A DNA stretch of 64,000 nt from Euglena gracilis (GCA_039621445.1 CP154955.1:47019540-47083539); one strand, 5' to 3'. Shown: positions 31,551-42,167, numbered from the stretch's first letter. Numbers and translations: made by a program. Notes: generated by a model from the sequence alone, not told the origin.

Positions 31551-34500
31551 ATGCAGGGCTGCCCGGGACTTCCGGAAATTATATGTATCATAGGTATTAT
31601 ATATGTGGCAGGTGGGAAGTTTAATACCCCCCCTAGGGGGGTATTAAACTTCCCACCTGCCACATATATATATATATATATTATAATATATATATGTATG
31701 TATATATATGTATATATATACGTATACATATATATATACATATATATATACATATATATACATATATATACATATACATATATACATATATATACACATA
31801 TATATACATATATATACATGTATACATATACATAATACATATACATATATTATATGTATTATATGTACATGGTAAAGGGGGGGGTCGACCCCCATCTTGA
31901 AGGTTGGGGCTACTCGACCCCCCCCCGTTCTGGTGGGCGGGGTGGGGGTCCTCCCACCCCTTCCCGGGCCGCCGTGCCCGCAAGAAGCGATACGGCTTCA
32001 TCGAGGCGCTGGACGGCACGGAGTTCTTCTTCCCGTCCAGCGCCGCGCGCGACCTCCCAAAGCCCTGTGAAGGACTCGGGTGGCGTCGTCTTTTTGGGCT
32101 CACACTCGCTGTGATGTCTACGTTGTGGCACCTTTGGCATATATTTATTGGCACCAAACCACACCCCCTGATTTCCCGACAATCTGCCGTTGGGTTGCCT
32201 GCCCACACGGCACGTTGCTCTTTCGTAAAACACCAATGCTGAAGAAGTAAGGTCACGAGTTCAGTCCGTCAATTTATTATTATTTTTCAAATGTTCAATT
32301 TTTTTTGAAATTCATTTCAGTGGGTTTACCTTGTCCCCGATCCGACACCGAAGACGGCGCTGGGGCCATGGTGGACTTCGACGTGGTGCAGCGGGACCGC
32401 GGCCTGCAGGCGTGCAACCTGACGGTGCACCCGGAGGCCGGGCCAGCCCCGGGGTCCGCCCTTATGCCAAGCAGGGCGGTGCCAACCCCCCCCCCCACTC
32501 GTCCGGGTGACATGGAACAAGTTGGCATTGCTGATGCGGCACATTTCAGAGACGCACATGCAAGCTTGGAAAGTTCCAGGGTCCAGTTTGCATGCCAACC
32601 TTCTTGAACACAGTTGCCTCAGGGTTGTGGGCATCATCCGATGACTTAGTCACTGGCCGACCCTCCCCCCTAGGGGTGATTGACTGGCTTTTTCACTGAC
32701 TGGCCGGTCTTTTGCCCAAACCCCCTGGGGGGGGGGGTCGGGGATAACCCCAACAAAGTGTTCTGGTGCCAAAGGAATCGAAAAAAATAAGCCTTTTTTC
32801 TTGAAAATATGGGTAATTTCTCCCGGCTTCAAGAGTGGCTCACCCAGGTGAATGGTGACTGACGGGGTTTCCAGAATAAAAGCCACTCACCAGATTTGAG
32901 TTGGAAGAGTGGAAATGACCCCCCCCCCCGGGAAAAAAACCTTTTACCCCCAACTGAACGCCGATCACCCCCTGGTCCGGGGCTGTAGGTGGCTTTGAAC
33001 ATTGGGTTGTTTTTGGCGCCCAGTCGTACGCCACCCCCCTTTGTTGTAGGTTGGGGGCATCTACGACCCCCCCCCCCCCGGTCGCGGTCGGGGGTTGTAG
33101 GGACCCAGTCGGTGGGTAATGGAGGGGTAAAAACAAAGTTGTACGCTCGCCATCCACCCGGGCCACCGCCCCGGCGCCGCTGCCGGAGCTCCCGACGCAG
33201 CTGATCCCCCTCCTCAGCCAGCCGATGCTGAGCCCCACCGTGGCCCATCGGCCAGGGCGGCCGGGCACGGCGGGCCTTCGTTATGCACCGCCATTCCCTC
33301 TTGTGTGGGGGGTCTTGTGCTGTCTCAGTTTCTTTGTGGTGTGTGCGCGGGCGTGGCTGGGTGTGACCGGGCGTGACCCGGGCGTGACCGGGCGTGACCC
33401 GGGCGTGGCCGGGCGTGACTGGGTCTGGGATTCTGGACGACCACAGGCGCTTGAATGTAGCCAGGCCAACGCGTCGCGCCGGTGCTGCCGGCCCCGCCCT
33501 GCGCGCAGCTCATCCTCGGGGCGATGCCGCTGCCGTACATCAACCCGCTGCCCGCCGCGCCCGCCACGCCGCCCGCCCCCTCTGCCCGCCTGCGGAGACC
33601 AACCCCCTCATCGGCTCCCAACTCCCCAGATATCCAAGAGCAGGAAATTTCTCAAGGACCCGGGGGGGGGGGGTGTCCAGCTGGAAAAAGGTATTGGCTG
33701 GCTGGACCCCCAGCAGGGGCAGGGTGTGGGGTCCAGCTGAAGAAATGCCCTATTAATAGTTATTCCCTAATAATAGTACCCTAATAACAAAGGCGGTGTA
33801 CAAGGATGGATGTTGGATGTCGGCCCATATCCGGCTTATCGAGAATCTCGAATTCATCGGGCTCCAAAAAAAATATCCTGAAATATCGGCTTTATTGGGG
33901 GGGTAACGTAATTTTTTGTTGTTTTTTGGGGCAATTTTTTGGGTTTTGAAATCAAAAAGATGAGGATATGATCATATCGGTTTCATTGACTTTTATCGGC
34001 GATATCGGGGGGTCAATCTTCCCAAATTTATCGGGACTCCCCCAAAAACCAATATCAATATCCATATTTGCGGTGTATACAGGGAAGACGCCGATGTTTT
34101 TGTCCCCCCCCCCCGAAATTGTTTGTTGAAGTTGTTTTGGGGTACTTCTTGGGCAAGGTCCTGAATCCCATATCTAGTGCCATGATTTTTCTTAAGCATT
34201 TAGTACTCAGTACTAAATACTTTAGTACTTTGGGCTCTGTCACTAAGCACTAAACCCAGTACAAAGAAAGAAAGGGACAAATTCGACCTTTTTTTGGGAT
34301 GGGGTCTGTCGCCACCATCCAACCCCCAGGAATCGCGGAGCCCCCCTGAATGGTGGTCAGGGGTATCAGGTTTGATTGAGGTGTTCTCTGGAAGGAAAAG
34401 AAATTCCATTGCTGAGTGTGTGTCCGACCCATCCTCAGAGGGTGGCTGAATGGTTTTTTCGGAGTCACTGCCCTCCGGGACCCTCCCCCTACCCCCCGCG

Positions 34501-34718
34501 GACCCAGGAGAGGGGATGAGTTCCGCCAGGAAGTCGGAATTTTCTTTTGGAAACGGATTGCTTACGAGCTATTTTGTTCTGAACCCCCTGGGGGAGTTAG
34601 AAAATGACCCGCTGGTCCCTGGCCACTCACGGCCATAAACAGGCAAGAAGCCTTAGTGCAACTGAATTGTTAGGGAATGACAGCCCCCCCCGTGGTGATC
34701 GGTAAGATACACCGCATC

Positions 34719-34769
<51 letters not shown>

Positions 34770-37132
34770 GACGTATATATACATATATATACATATATAT
34801 TCATATAAATATACATATATACATACATACACATATATATACATATACATACATATATACATACATACATATACATATACATATATACATATACATATAT
34901 GTATATGTATGTATATATGCATATATATGTACATGTATGTATGCATGCATATATACCGATCATATGGTATATCATATATGCGGCATATCGGGACACCCTC
35001 CAGCCCCTGACTCATGAGACAGGAGAGGGTCCCGACGCTCTCCCCACTCGGTGCATCTCCACAAGTCACCCCGTCCCCCCCCCCCCCGGCAGAGGCGGCG
35101 CCGCCGATGCCCATTGCGATCCCCCTCCCCATCTCCAGCGCCGGCCCCGGCGCGAGCGCCGTCGGGGCCCCCACCGCCACGCACGTCCACGGCCGCGTGC
35201 GGTTCTTCTTCCGCACGAAGGGCTACGGCGAGGGGGTTGCTTCGGGAATACGGGAACCACTCCAAGCACTACGAATGTCCAGTGCAGTTTCAGTTTTGTT
35301 GATTTTTTTGCAGTTTTTTTTTGCATTGCAGTTTTCTGTTGGTCTGTGCGCATGCTTTCCTTTCCTGCTGGGTGTATATTGTGGAGACCCATGTTGGTAG
35401 GTCACATTCATAATTCCACTGCATTGCGTGCATCAGGGAAAATGTCAAACTCAAACATTCTCAGACCATTCCTGTGCACGATTTTGCCCAGTTTTTTTTT
35501 CTGGTGTCAATTTTGTTCAAAACCATTTTTTATTTAACACAGGGCCCAACGTAGCGTCTCCATCGGATACCCTAATGCCATCGACAGCATGGCACAGCCA
35601 CCATGGTGGGCGAGCCTAGGAGTCCTCTCGGCCCGGCTTCATCATGACGCCGGACGGAAAGGAGTATTTCTTCCACGAGAGTGACACCGTCGGCATGCCA
35701 CCCTCGTTCAACGATGTGGACGTTATCTTCACCCCAGGGGTTGCAGGGCTTTTCGGCCACCAAATTTTCGGAAACATATTGTCTTTTTTTGTTGTTTGTT
35801 TGTTTTTCATTTCGGTGGCGTTTTCCAGAAAATGTGACGCCCCCCAGACATCTGTTAGTGTCCATTACCAAAAAAAATGTTGTGTATCATGTGCATCACA
35901 TCAAAAATTTTTTGTGTATGATTCTTGTATCACCAAAACCTTTGTACGCATCGCCACGAAGTTGTGATACACTTTAAGTAAATGTCTGCCTCCCCCCCCC
36001 TCCTCATTCCCCCCTCCCCCTCCGGCCAGGGCCCCTGGGCCCCGACACGGTGGCCAAGCCCGGCCGCAACGAGGTGGCAGTGCGGGTGCGGCCGGCGCCC
36101 GTGCCGAGCCCCGCCCCCGCCCCTGCCACCCCTCCGCCCCCCGTGCTGACGCCCCAACGGACCCCGCCACCCCCTGTGCGGCGCCATGGCCCAGACTTCC
36201 GGCACGCCCGCTGTCAAATGGGCTGCTGTCACGGTGTTGGGGGGGGGGCAGGAGAGGAGAGGGGGTTAGTTGGGCAGGTCAAAGGTGTGCCTATCAGTTT
36301 TTTTTTGTGAAACACCCGAGTGCTTCGGGTGTTTCACCGCTTCATTGTTTATAAAAAATTCATGTGGGACGTTGTTTTGGTTCCCGTCGTGGCAGCGATG
36401 CAACACAGACGAAAAGGAACAACCAATGCATACATGGTATCGATCGATGAGTTTGCTGCTGTTGCCACACATGCCAGCGCCGATGACCAACGGACCCCCG
36501 GCCGGAGCAAATTGGGGTACGTCCGCTTCTATTATGACAAGAAGGATTACGGCTTCATCCTGGGCAGTGGGGGCGAAACCCCGACCGGCCCTTCCTTCAA
36601 ATCCAATCATACCCAGACAATGCGAGACAGATGTGCAAATGTTTTGAGTGTGTTCCTCTTCTTTTTCTTGTGTTCATGCATACAGCGTGTAATTGACATA
36701 TCTTTCTGTGTTATGTTTTCTGTGTTCTGTGGTCTGTGTTTGTGCACGTTGTGTCTGTGTACGTGGCATGGCGCAGTGCCACGTGGCTGTGGTGCGGTGC
36801 GGTGTGGTGCGGGTTGGTGTGTTGTGGGTGCGAGTGAGTGATCGCGCATGCGCGCGTTGCCCGAGCTGGCCGGCGGTGGATTACTTCTTTGCGCGTTCCG
36901 CATTGGAGGATGACGACGTGAACGGCCTCCAAGGGGCTGTCGTCATGTTTGAACCCAGGGTCAGCCAGGCCTATTTGTGGTCCGGAGGGGATTTGAAAAT
37001 GGGCCACTGACCAGCCCTGGCTTTTCCATCACGCCAGCGTCAACCATTTCTCATCCCGACTCCGGGGCAGCCCACTCAAACAGCGAGCCAGTCATACCTC
37101 CCACATACACATATGCACACACAATCATTCAT

Positions 37133-37183
<51 letters not shown>

Positions 37184-37296
37184 AACACACACACAAACGC
37201 ACACACCACACACGCACCAATACAGACACACACACACAAACAACACACACGCACCAACACACACACACACAACACACACACAACACACAACAACAC

Positions 37297-37339
<43 letters not shown>

Positions 37340-37608
37340 ACACGCACAGCCATTCTCTCCTTTTTCGGTGTACAGACCCAAAGCAGTACCCCCATGCCCT
37401 CTCTGGCCATCCGGCCGCCGGCACAAGCCCACCGCCCCTGCCGCCCGACCACCGTCGGCCGCAAAGGGCTGCAGGCGTGCCACATCCGCCGCGTGGCCGC
37501 CGACCTCTCCCTCTTCCCGGAGCTCGCCGACCCCTCCCTGGCCCCCGCCGCCAGCGCCGCCGCCTCGTCCTCCACCGCCCCTCCCCCAGCTCCCCCAGCC
37601 AGGCAGCG
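31437..37608 (+). CDS. Multi-cold-shock-domain protein gene (exons listed separately)
   Basis: Eleven exon candidates on the plus strand encode three diverged cold-shock domains joined by Pro/Ala-rich linkers. CSDs are five-stranded beta barrels that bind single-stranded RNA or DNA, classically through RNP1 (KGYGFI type) and RNP2 (VFVHF type) strands. Here RNP1-like strings are [14 protein letters not shown] and KDYGFI, RNP2-like strings are [15 protein letters not shown] and DYFFARSA, and the last strands are [21 protein letters not shown] and [11 protein letters not shown]. Several CSDs in one eukaryotic protein recalls CSDE1/UNR, but I cannot show orthology. A role in mRNA binding is inference. 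The start and stop codons were not located; upstream coiled-coil exons may belong to the same gene. Confidence 0.8.
31606..31665. repeat. Perfect palindrome with CAGGTGGGAAGTTTAATAC arms
   Basis: Arms of about 30 bp around CCCCCCCTAGGGGGG. It sits at the edge of a TATATG microsatellite. A single diverged arm (CAGGTGAGAACTTTAGCAC) lies at the window end (63955-63983), also beside a TA tract. Confidence 0.85.
31668..31872. repeat. TATATACA microsatellite
   Basis: Long TA/CATATA simple sequence inside a CSD-gene intron. Confidence 0.95.
31985..32066 (+). CDS. CSD1 middle exon (RNP1 and RNP2)
   Basis: After GTGCCCGCAAG the frame reads [20 protein letters not shown], the RNP1-loop-RNP2 core of a CSD, then ARDLPKP. 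The donor GTGAAG leaves phase 1, exactly what the next acceptor needs. RNP2 has Phe-Phe-Phe-Pro in place of Val-Phe-Val-His. Confidence 0.85.
32321..32478 (+). CDS. CSD1 last strands exon and linker
   Basis: Strong acceptor TTGAAATTCATTTCAG. The frame contains [20 protein letters not shown] and then NLTVHPE, matching CSD strands 4 and 5 (EVEFDV...GLQAVNV type), followed by a Pro/Ala linker. Phase 1 in; donor GTGCCA gives phase 0 out. Confidence 0.85.
32650..32935. repeat. GTGACTGACTGG repeat copy
   Basis: Begins TAGTCACTGGCC and has GATTGACTGG, CACTGACTGG and GTGACTGACGG with C/G runs. Intronic in the CSD gene. Confidence 0.65.
33201..33239 (+). CDS. CSD gene linker microexon
   Basis: Acceptor GAGCTCCCGACGCAG, frame [13 protein letters not shown], donor GTGGCC, phase 0 to 0. 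Similar hydrophobic-Pro linker to the next exon ([15 protein letters not shown]). Confidence 0.55.
33509..33640 (+). CDS. CSD gene linker exon
   Basis: Acceptor CCTGCGCGCAG, frame [20 protein letters not shown], then Pro/Ala/Ser. No GT donor is found before the TIR repeat beginning CAGGAAATTTCTCAAGGACC (33641); the first GT is inside it (GTGTCC near 33672), so the end is uncertain. Confidence 0.5.
33641..33753. repeat. Short TIR element, CAGGAAATTTCTCAAGGACC
   Basis: Left CAGGAAATTTCTCAAGG and right, inverted, AGGGCATTTCTTCAGCTGG are similar, with GGCTGGACCCC inside. Related to the outer element at 27903-28674. No target duplication seen. Confidence 0.5.
34722..34985. repeat. TA/GT/CATATA microsatellite
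   Basis: Compound simple sequence in a CSD-gene intron. Confidence 0.95.
35093..35235 (+). CDS. CSD2 first exon with linker
   Basis: Poly-C acceptor CCCCCCCCCCGGCAG. The frame reads [20 protein letters not shown], then [18 protein letters not shown], donor [19 protein letters not shown] is strand 1 and the start of RNP1. Codons are almost all G/C-ending. Phase 0 out. Confidence 0.8.
35620..35739 (+). CDS. CSD2 middle exon
   Basis: Acceptor GGGCGAGCCTAG, frame [20 protein letters not shown] and then [12 protein letters not shown]. This gives RNP1-end, RNP2 and strand 4. Together with the previous exon the RNP1 loop carries an insertion (GEGESSR) relative to a typical KGYGFI. Phase 0 to 0. 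An in-frame TAG ends just before the acceptor. Confidence 0.8.
36030..36233 (+). CDS. CSD2 last strand exon and Pro-rich linker
   Basis: Acceptor CCCCCTCCGGCCAG. The frame [20 protein letters not shown] supplies the final CSD strand, then a linker of Pro/Ala repeats ([20 protein letters not shown]). Donor GTGTTG leaves phase 1, matching the next exon. Its start needs phase 1 while the preceding exon ends in phase 0, so one boundary is wrong or a small exon is missing. Confidence 0.7.
36396..36566 (+). CDS. CSD3 first exon
   Basis: Acceptor CCCGTCGTGGCAG, phase 1. The frame has [13 protein letters not shown] and then [18 protein letters not shown], strand 1 plus RNP1. The donor could be AGTGGG at 36567. 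Confidence 0.75.
36835..36959 (+). CDS. CSD3 middle exon
   Basis: The frame includes [20 protein letters not shown] and then [11 protein letters not shown], giving RNP2 and strand 4, followed by donor GTCAGC in phase 0. The start is either 36835 (phase fits the donor at 36567) or 36866 (CCCGAG); neither has a good pyrimidine tract. Confidence 0.7.
37130..37346. repeat. (CA)n microsatellite with AACACAC variants
   Basis: Compound CA repeat in the last visible CSD3 intron, ending about 30 bp before the acceptor. Confidence 0.95.
37376..37608 (+). CDS. CSD3 last strand exon and tail
   Basis: Strong acceptor CTCCTTTTTCGGTGTACAG, phase 0. The frame runs [35 protein letters not shown] (final CSD strand), then [16 protein letters not shown] and a Pro/Ser/Ala tail. 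It joins the previous exon in phase 0. Donor GTGTTC leaves phase 2, so the protein continues. Confidence 0.8.
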
Positions 37609-37913
37609 GTGTTCTGACAAACCCGGGGGCGAGGAGGGGGGTGGAGGAAGGCAACACAACCCATTTTATCGTTAAGGCGGGGTCCGGGGGGGGGGGTGTT
37701 TTTTTGGGGGGTTATTATTTGGACAAGTTTTTCATGTCGAAAATTGCCCAAGGAATGATCCACCTCACAGCGCTCTTTTTTGGCATTTACGGATTGCACA
37801 ACATATATTTTTGATGTGTTTTCTGACCAAATTTCATCTGTTTTTATGATTTTACAATCCATCTGTGATTTTTCTGTTTGTGTCCTTTGTCTCATGGCAG
37901 TGCGGAGGGGAGG

Positions 37914-38000
37914 TTTATTATTTGGCAACCAAAACAAAAGTTGGTTTTGGGGGATTTGGAAAAGTTGGTTTTGGAGGGGATTATGATTTGGGGGGTATTA
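37914..38000. repeat. TTATTTGG/GTTTTGG tract
   Basis: GAGGTTTATTATTTGGCA and two TTGGTTTTGG(G/A)G blocks: the G-run spaced-motif style without clear ends. Confidence 0.4.
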
Positions 38001-38039
38001 TTTGGTGGGGCCCCCGGTGGCGGGACGGTGGACCCCCAG

Positions 38040-38580
38040 TATGGTACAGGGAGGTATGGTACGGTGAGGTGTGGTACGGGCAGGGTATGGTATGGGGAGG
38101 TATGGTACGGGCAGGGTATGGTATGGGGAGGTATGGTACGGGCAGGGTATGGTGCGGGGAGGTATGGTATGGTTCGGGGAGGTATGGTGCGGGCAGGGTA
38201 TGGTATGGGGAGGTATGGTACGGGGAGGTATGGTCGGGCAGGGTGGTATGGGGAGGTATGATACGGGCAGGGTATGGTACGGGGAGGGTATGGTACGGGG
38301 AGGTATGGTATGGGGAGGTATGGTACGGGGAGATATGGTACGGGGAAGTATGGTACGGGCAGGGTATGGTATGGGGAGGTATGGGACGGGGAGGGTATGG
38401 TACGGGGAGGTATGGTACGGGCAGGGTATGGTACGGGGAGGTATGGTACGGGGAGGTATGGTACGGGGAGGTATGGTACGGGCAGGGTATGGTATGGGGA
38501 GGTATGGTACGGGCAGGGTATGGTATGGGGAGGTATGGTATGGGGAGATATAGTACGGGCAGGGTATGGTACGGGCGGGG
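38040..38580. repeat. GGTATGGTACGGG minisatellite
   Basis: About 540 bp of GGTATGGTACGGGGAGG and GGTATGGTACGGGCAGG units in mixed order. Open in several frames on both strands; not coding. Confidence 0.97.
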
Positions 38581-38692
38581 TGCACCCTGCGGTCAACGGG
38601 GGACCCCTTTGGGTCAAAGCGCTTCAGTTGGCATTCCTGGCTTCCTGTCTTTTGCTCATACGGTTTTTCTTTCCAAACACTCCCTCCTTGGC

Positions 38693-38790
38693 CTTAGGCG
38701 TCCTAACTCGCACTCAAGGTTTTGATTTTTGTAATGCGCATATGTGCAATGTGCAGTGTTTTTTTGAAACCCGGTGGTGAAACCCACCCT
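38693..38790. repeat. CTAACTCGCACT repeat end
   Basis: TAGGCGTCCTAACTCGCACT, AAGGTTTTGAT, then ACCCGGTGGTGAAACCCACC. Matches 40870-40970 and, inverted, 49565-49592. Confidence 0.65.
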
Positions 38791-38930
38791 TTTGACATTG
38801 TGGGCCCGCGGGGACTCTGTACTGCCTGGCAGAAAAATTTCTCCAATACTCCCAACGATCTCTGTTGTGTGTGGGGTCAGCCCAGCGGCACCACTATATG
38901 CCCATCACCCACCGCGCGGCCTGCCCCCAG

Positions 38931-39000
38931 TTCCCGGCCCTGCGACTCCCGCCGCCTCCTCGTCGTCATTAGCGGCGAAACGGATGTCTCCCCAGGCCGT
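38931..39000 (+). CDS. Weak candidate exon, Ser/Ala-rich
   Basis: Acceptor GCCTGCCCCCAG; GC-rich frame with PGPATPAASSSSLAAKRMSP. No GT donor near, so the end is arbitrary. Could be a later exon of the CSD gene. Confidence 0.2.
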
Positions 39001-39063
39001 GGGGAGAAACCAAGCCTCTTGGGGCAGTCGAAGTCGGTCCTCAAGGGAGGGGGGTCCCTGCAG

Positions 39064-39129
39064 CGCTGGAATTACACCAGAGTTGCTCACCCGGCCAGGC
39101 GGGGAAACACAGGAGCACTGGTGCAAGAG
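39064..39129 (+). CDS. Candidate 66-nt exon
   Basis: After GGTCCCTGCAG the frame reads RWNYTRVAHPARRGNTGALV then QE, donor GTCCCT, phase 0 to 0. Weak pyrimidine tract. Confidence 0.3.
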
Positions 39130-39567
39130 GTCCCTGGACACTCACCACACAGCAAACTGGGCCGGAAACGAAGTTAGCGCTGGCCATCAACAGATAAGAA
39201 GCCAGAGTGCAACCAAGAGGGGTTATCATTTGGGCAAATAATTCAAAGTCCAGAGTTGACCCAAGAAGCATTTCAGCGCCCCGGCTCGAATTTGGTGATT
39301 TTTTTGATGGCTTTGACGAATTTTCTCCCTTGCTTTCTTTGACTTCACTGCAACGTGATGGGGGAGGTTATTATTTTTTTTGGGCACTCGAAGTCATTCT
39401 CAGCAAGGTTTTATTGTTTTGGTGGGGAGTTAAGATTTGGGGGTCACTATTTCAGGAGGACTACAGTGCTTTTGGCGAGATGTGTCGTTTCCCTTTGTGT
39501 GAACGGCATATTCCTGGAACATAGTTGTACTGTCGACAAAGGAGGGAAAGTATTTGTATATGGGTTA

Positions 39568-39671
<104 letters not shown>

Positions 39672-40041
39672 TCCCCATAAATACCGTGTTGACCTGTCAG
39701 GTTGGTTGTCGGGGGGGGGGGGTAGCGCCTTGGGCAGGCACCCCAAGGCACTCCGGACCCCCCCTCCCCCTGGGTTGGTAAAAAAAAAAACAGCCTGTCG
39801 TCTTCCATTCTCAGTTGTTTGCCTTCTGGGACCACCCCCCCCCCGAACCCATACCCTCCGTGGTCTGCCGCCGATTTCGACGACGGTGCTGCTCTGCGAG
39901 ATTTGACGTTGGAGTGACTGGCGTCGCGGGTCCCCAAACCCTGCCCAGGGGCCGGGGTTTGATGCGAGGGCCTTGCCACCGGATAGCCAGCCCCTACCGT
40001 AAACGTGTCAAGGTCCACTCAGCATTCCGATCGACCTGCAG

Positions 40042-40095
40042 GGCTCTGGGGAAAAGCTGCGACGCATCAAACCCTGCCAACCACCCCCGGACCTG
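40042..40095 (+). CDS. Candidate 54-nt exon
   Basis: Acceptor CATTCCGATCGACCTGCAG, frame GSGEKLRRIKPCQPPPDL, donor GTGCAC, phase 0 to 0. Confidence 0.35.
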
Positions 40096-40165
40096 GTGCA
40101 CTCCTCCAGCATCTCCCACTGAGGTTCTGCGTTGTCGCTGGTTGTGCTTACTTTTTGCAATGCAT

Positions 40166-40336
40166 TTATGTGTTGTTGTGTGTTTTGTTGTATGTTTTGT
40201 TGTGTGTTTTGTTGTGTGTTTTGTTGTGTGTTTTGTTGTGTGTTTTGTTGTGTGTTTTGTTGTGTGTTTTGTTGTGTGTTTTGTTGTGTGTTTTGTTGTG
40301 TGTTTTGTTGTGTGTTTTGTTGTGTGTTTTGTTGTT
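40166..40336. repeat. 12-bp tandem array TGTGTTTTGTTG
   Basis: About 14 near-perfect copies. Confidence 0.98.
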
Positions 40337-40620
40337 GTTTTTTTACATTTCTGTTGCGCACGGTGCACATGCACATCTCCCATCAAAAACGAATCGTTTT
40401 TTTTTTTTGAAAACGCTCCACAGAGCAGGGTTCATGTCAGAGCAGGGGCAGGGAGATATTCCGGTCCGGAATAAACCGGAATAAAACGGAATAAACCGGA
40501 ATAGCAAAAACCGGAGTAAACCGGAATAAACCGGAATAACCGGAATAAACGTGCCAGCCAGTGGCTTGAGTATTCTGCAAGGCACAAAGGCAATGAAGGT
40601 GAGGTTTGATATAATTTCAG

Positions 40621-40716
40621 GTTTCAGAATCACAACAGCAACAAAGGAGCGCAAGCGTAGCACAGTCGGCACTTAATTTCAGGAGCACACCTTCATTTTG
40701 CCTGTTAACACCAAGG
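40621..40716 (+). CDS. Candidate 96-nt exon
   Basis: Acceptor GTTTGATATAATTTCAG, frame VSESQQQQRSASVAQSALNF and RSTPSFCLLTPR, donor GTTAAT, phase 0 to 0. Gln/Ser-rich. It lies within the TIR element, so it may be a captured fragment or chance. Confidence 0.35.
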
Positions 40717-40869
40717 GTTAATGCATTTTTTGTTTGTATTTTATCCTCACTTGTGGGGCTGCACTTAGTGAATGTTTGTCCCTGAGTTCTTCTGAGAGAC
40801 ATGAACTAGGGCAATATAACGCCGATTTTTGGGGGCAGGGATCCCATTGGACAAAGCGAATCGTCTTTC

Positions 40870-41480
40870 AATCAGCCTAACTCGCACTTAAGGTTTTGAT
40901 ATTTGCATTGCGCTTAAGCGCAACGTTGCATTCTTTTTGGAACCCGGCGGTGAAACCCACCCTTTTGGCCCTCTGGTTTTGTGGGGACCCTCCACGGTGG
41001 CACGTACATCATTTGCGGTTATTGGGACCCAGGAATTGGCCCTCTTGGTGTTTTTAAGCCTGTGATCCGTTTTGGAAAAGGTTCAAAACCCCAGGTTAGG
41101 ACGAAAATAACGACTTGGACCTTTACAGTGTACGGACACAGGGATCCCCGGGCCCAATGTGCATAACCCCAAGGCGCCGGGTAATGAAACGAGGGAACTC
41201 CATTGCGCAGTTGTGCCATGGCACAAACTTTTTTTTTCATTACAAAATAAAAGCATTGCGCTTTGGCGCAATGTTTTTATTTTTTTTGTAATTCTTAATG
41301 TGGGGATCATTGCGCACTTGCGCAATAATAACAACATATGTGTCAACATGTGTTTTCATTGCGCATCCGCAAACAAAACACGCTCATGTAGACTGAAAAT
41401 TTAAGAGTTATATTGCGCCACGGCGCAATGGAAATACAAATTTTTAAAATTCAAAATTAGCATGGCTGTTGCGCCGAAGC
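40870..41480. repeat. CTAACTCGCACTTA repeat, left arm
   Basis: Contains TTGCGCTTTGGCGCAA-type palindromes, GTAATGAAACGAGGG and AATTTAAGAGTTATATTGCG. An inverted counterpart covers 49040-49592 and a direct partial copy 48785-48915. Confidence 0.75.
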
Positions 41481-41757
41481 GGACTCAGCAGGCAAACCTT
41501 CATGGACAGATTGCAAAGCCTAAAAAAAGCAACAAAACGGGCCAAAAGTCACCTGGCCTGTGTAGCACTATCTGGGGAACACAGTCAAGGCTTCAAAAAT
41601 GAGGGAGACACAACAGGGCCTAAGACACTCAGTGGGACAATTTTTTGGGAAGTAAAGAGACAGCGGTGCCAGGGACCTGCCTCAAGAGAAAACCCCGAGC
41701 ACCAATTTTCACCTGCTTGCTTGTCCCGGAACGGCCGGGGTCTGCTGTGGTGTGCAG

Positions 41758-41834
41758 ACCCGCATCACCAAGTGCGAAGTGACCACTTGGCGGGGTGGGC
41801 AACCAAGGAATGCATCTCTATTCCTGAAGCCCAG
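41758..41834 (+). CDS. Candidate 77-nt exon with consensus donor
   Basis: Acceptor TCTGCTGTGGTGTGCAG and donor GTGAGC. Frame TRITKCEVTTWRGGQPRNAS and LFLKP, ending phase 2, which matches the next exon. An alternative frame ends CISIPEAQ. Confidence 0.4.
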
Positions 41835-42082
41835 GTGAGCGCCTCGCCCAATTGCACTTCAAAAAATCCTAAGTTTATTCAGACAGAAATTGACCGGAAT
41901 AAACCGAAATAAATTCCGGAATAACCGGAATAACCCGGAATAAACCGGAATAAACCCCCGGAATAAAATTTTCGGCCACCGGAATATCTCCCTGCCCTTG
42001 GTCAGAGGCCAGGAAGACCCTCATGGTTCATTCTCTATATCCTTTCCAGGCATCGCTTAGAGGTCTGCCATAGCCTGCACAG

Positions 42083-42167
42083 AGGCGGCACCCGAATCTG
42101 GAATCGTCCCAAAAAGCGCCCCTGGACCTATCTGTGCAGCCTTCAAGGGTTTCTGAAGCAAGGGCGG
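42083..42167 (+). CDS. Candidate exon with GTATGT donor
   Basis: Acceptor GTCTGCCATAGCCTGCACAG. In the phase-2 frame it reads GGTRIWNRPKKRPWTYLCSL and QGFLKQGR, then the consensus donor GTATGT in phase 0. All three frames are open here, so the frame is inferred from phase with 41758. Downstream sequence to 42479 also stays open and is Cys-rich. Confidence 0.4.

Larger units (their letters stand above)
40443..42000. mobile_element. TIR element with CCGGAATAA arrays
   Basis: Left tip CAGGGGCAGGGAGATATTCC; right tip inverted CAAGGGCAGGGAGATATTCC, continuing GGT. Flanked by GTCAGAG on both sides (40436-40442 and 42001-42007). CCGGAATAA arrays lie inside both ends in the same orientation. The interior holds the TTGCGCCAAAGCGC repeat and two exon-like segments. 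The tip style is hAT-like, but the duplication reads as 7 bp. Confidence 0.75.

Noticed and set aside
33641-33753. hAT element with target duplication
   Set aside because: Tips are similar, but flanks TCCAAGAG and TTAATAGT do not match.
37865-38780. Frames of 160-286 codons rich in Tyr-Gly-Val-Trp or Pro-Tyr-His-Thr
   Set aside because: They are the GGTATGGTACGGG minisatellite; both strands are open.
39698-39797. MITE of the CAGGCTG family with duplication
   Set aside because: Right tip matches, but no left tip of the family and flanks differ; treated as a fragment.
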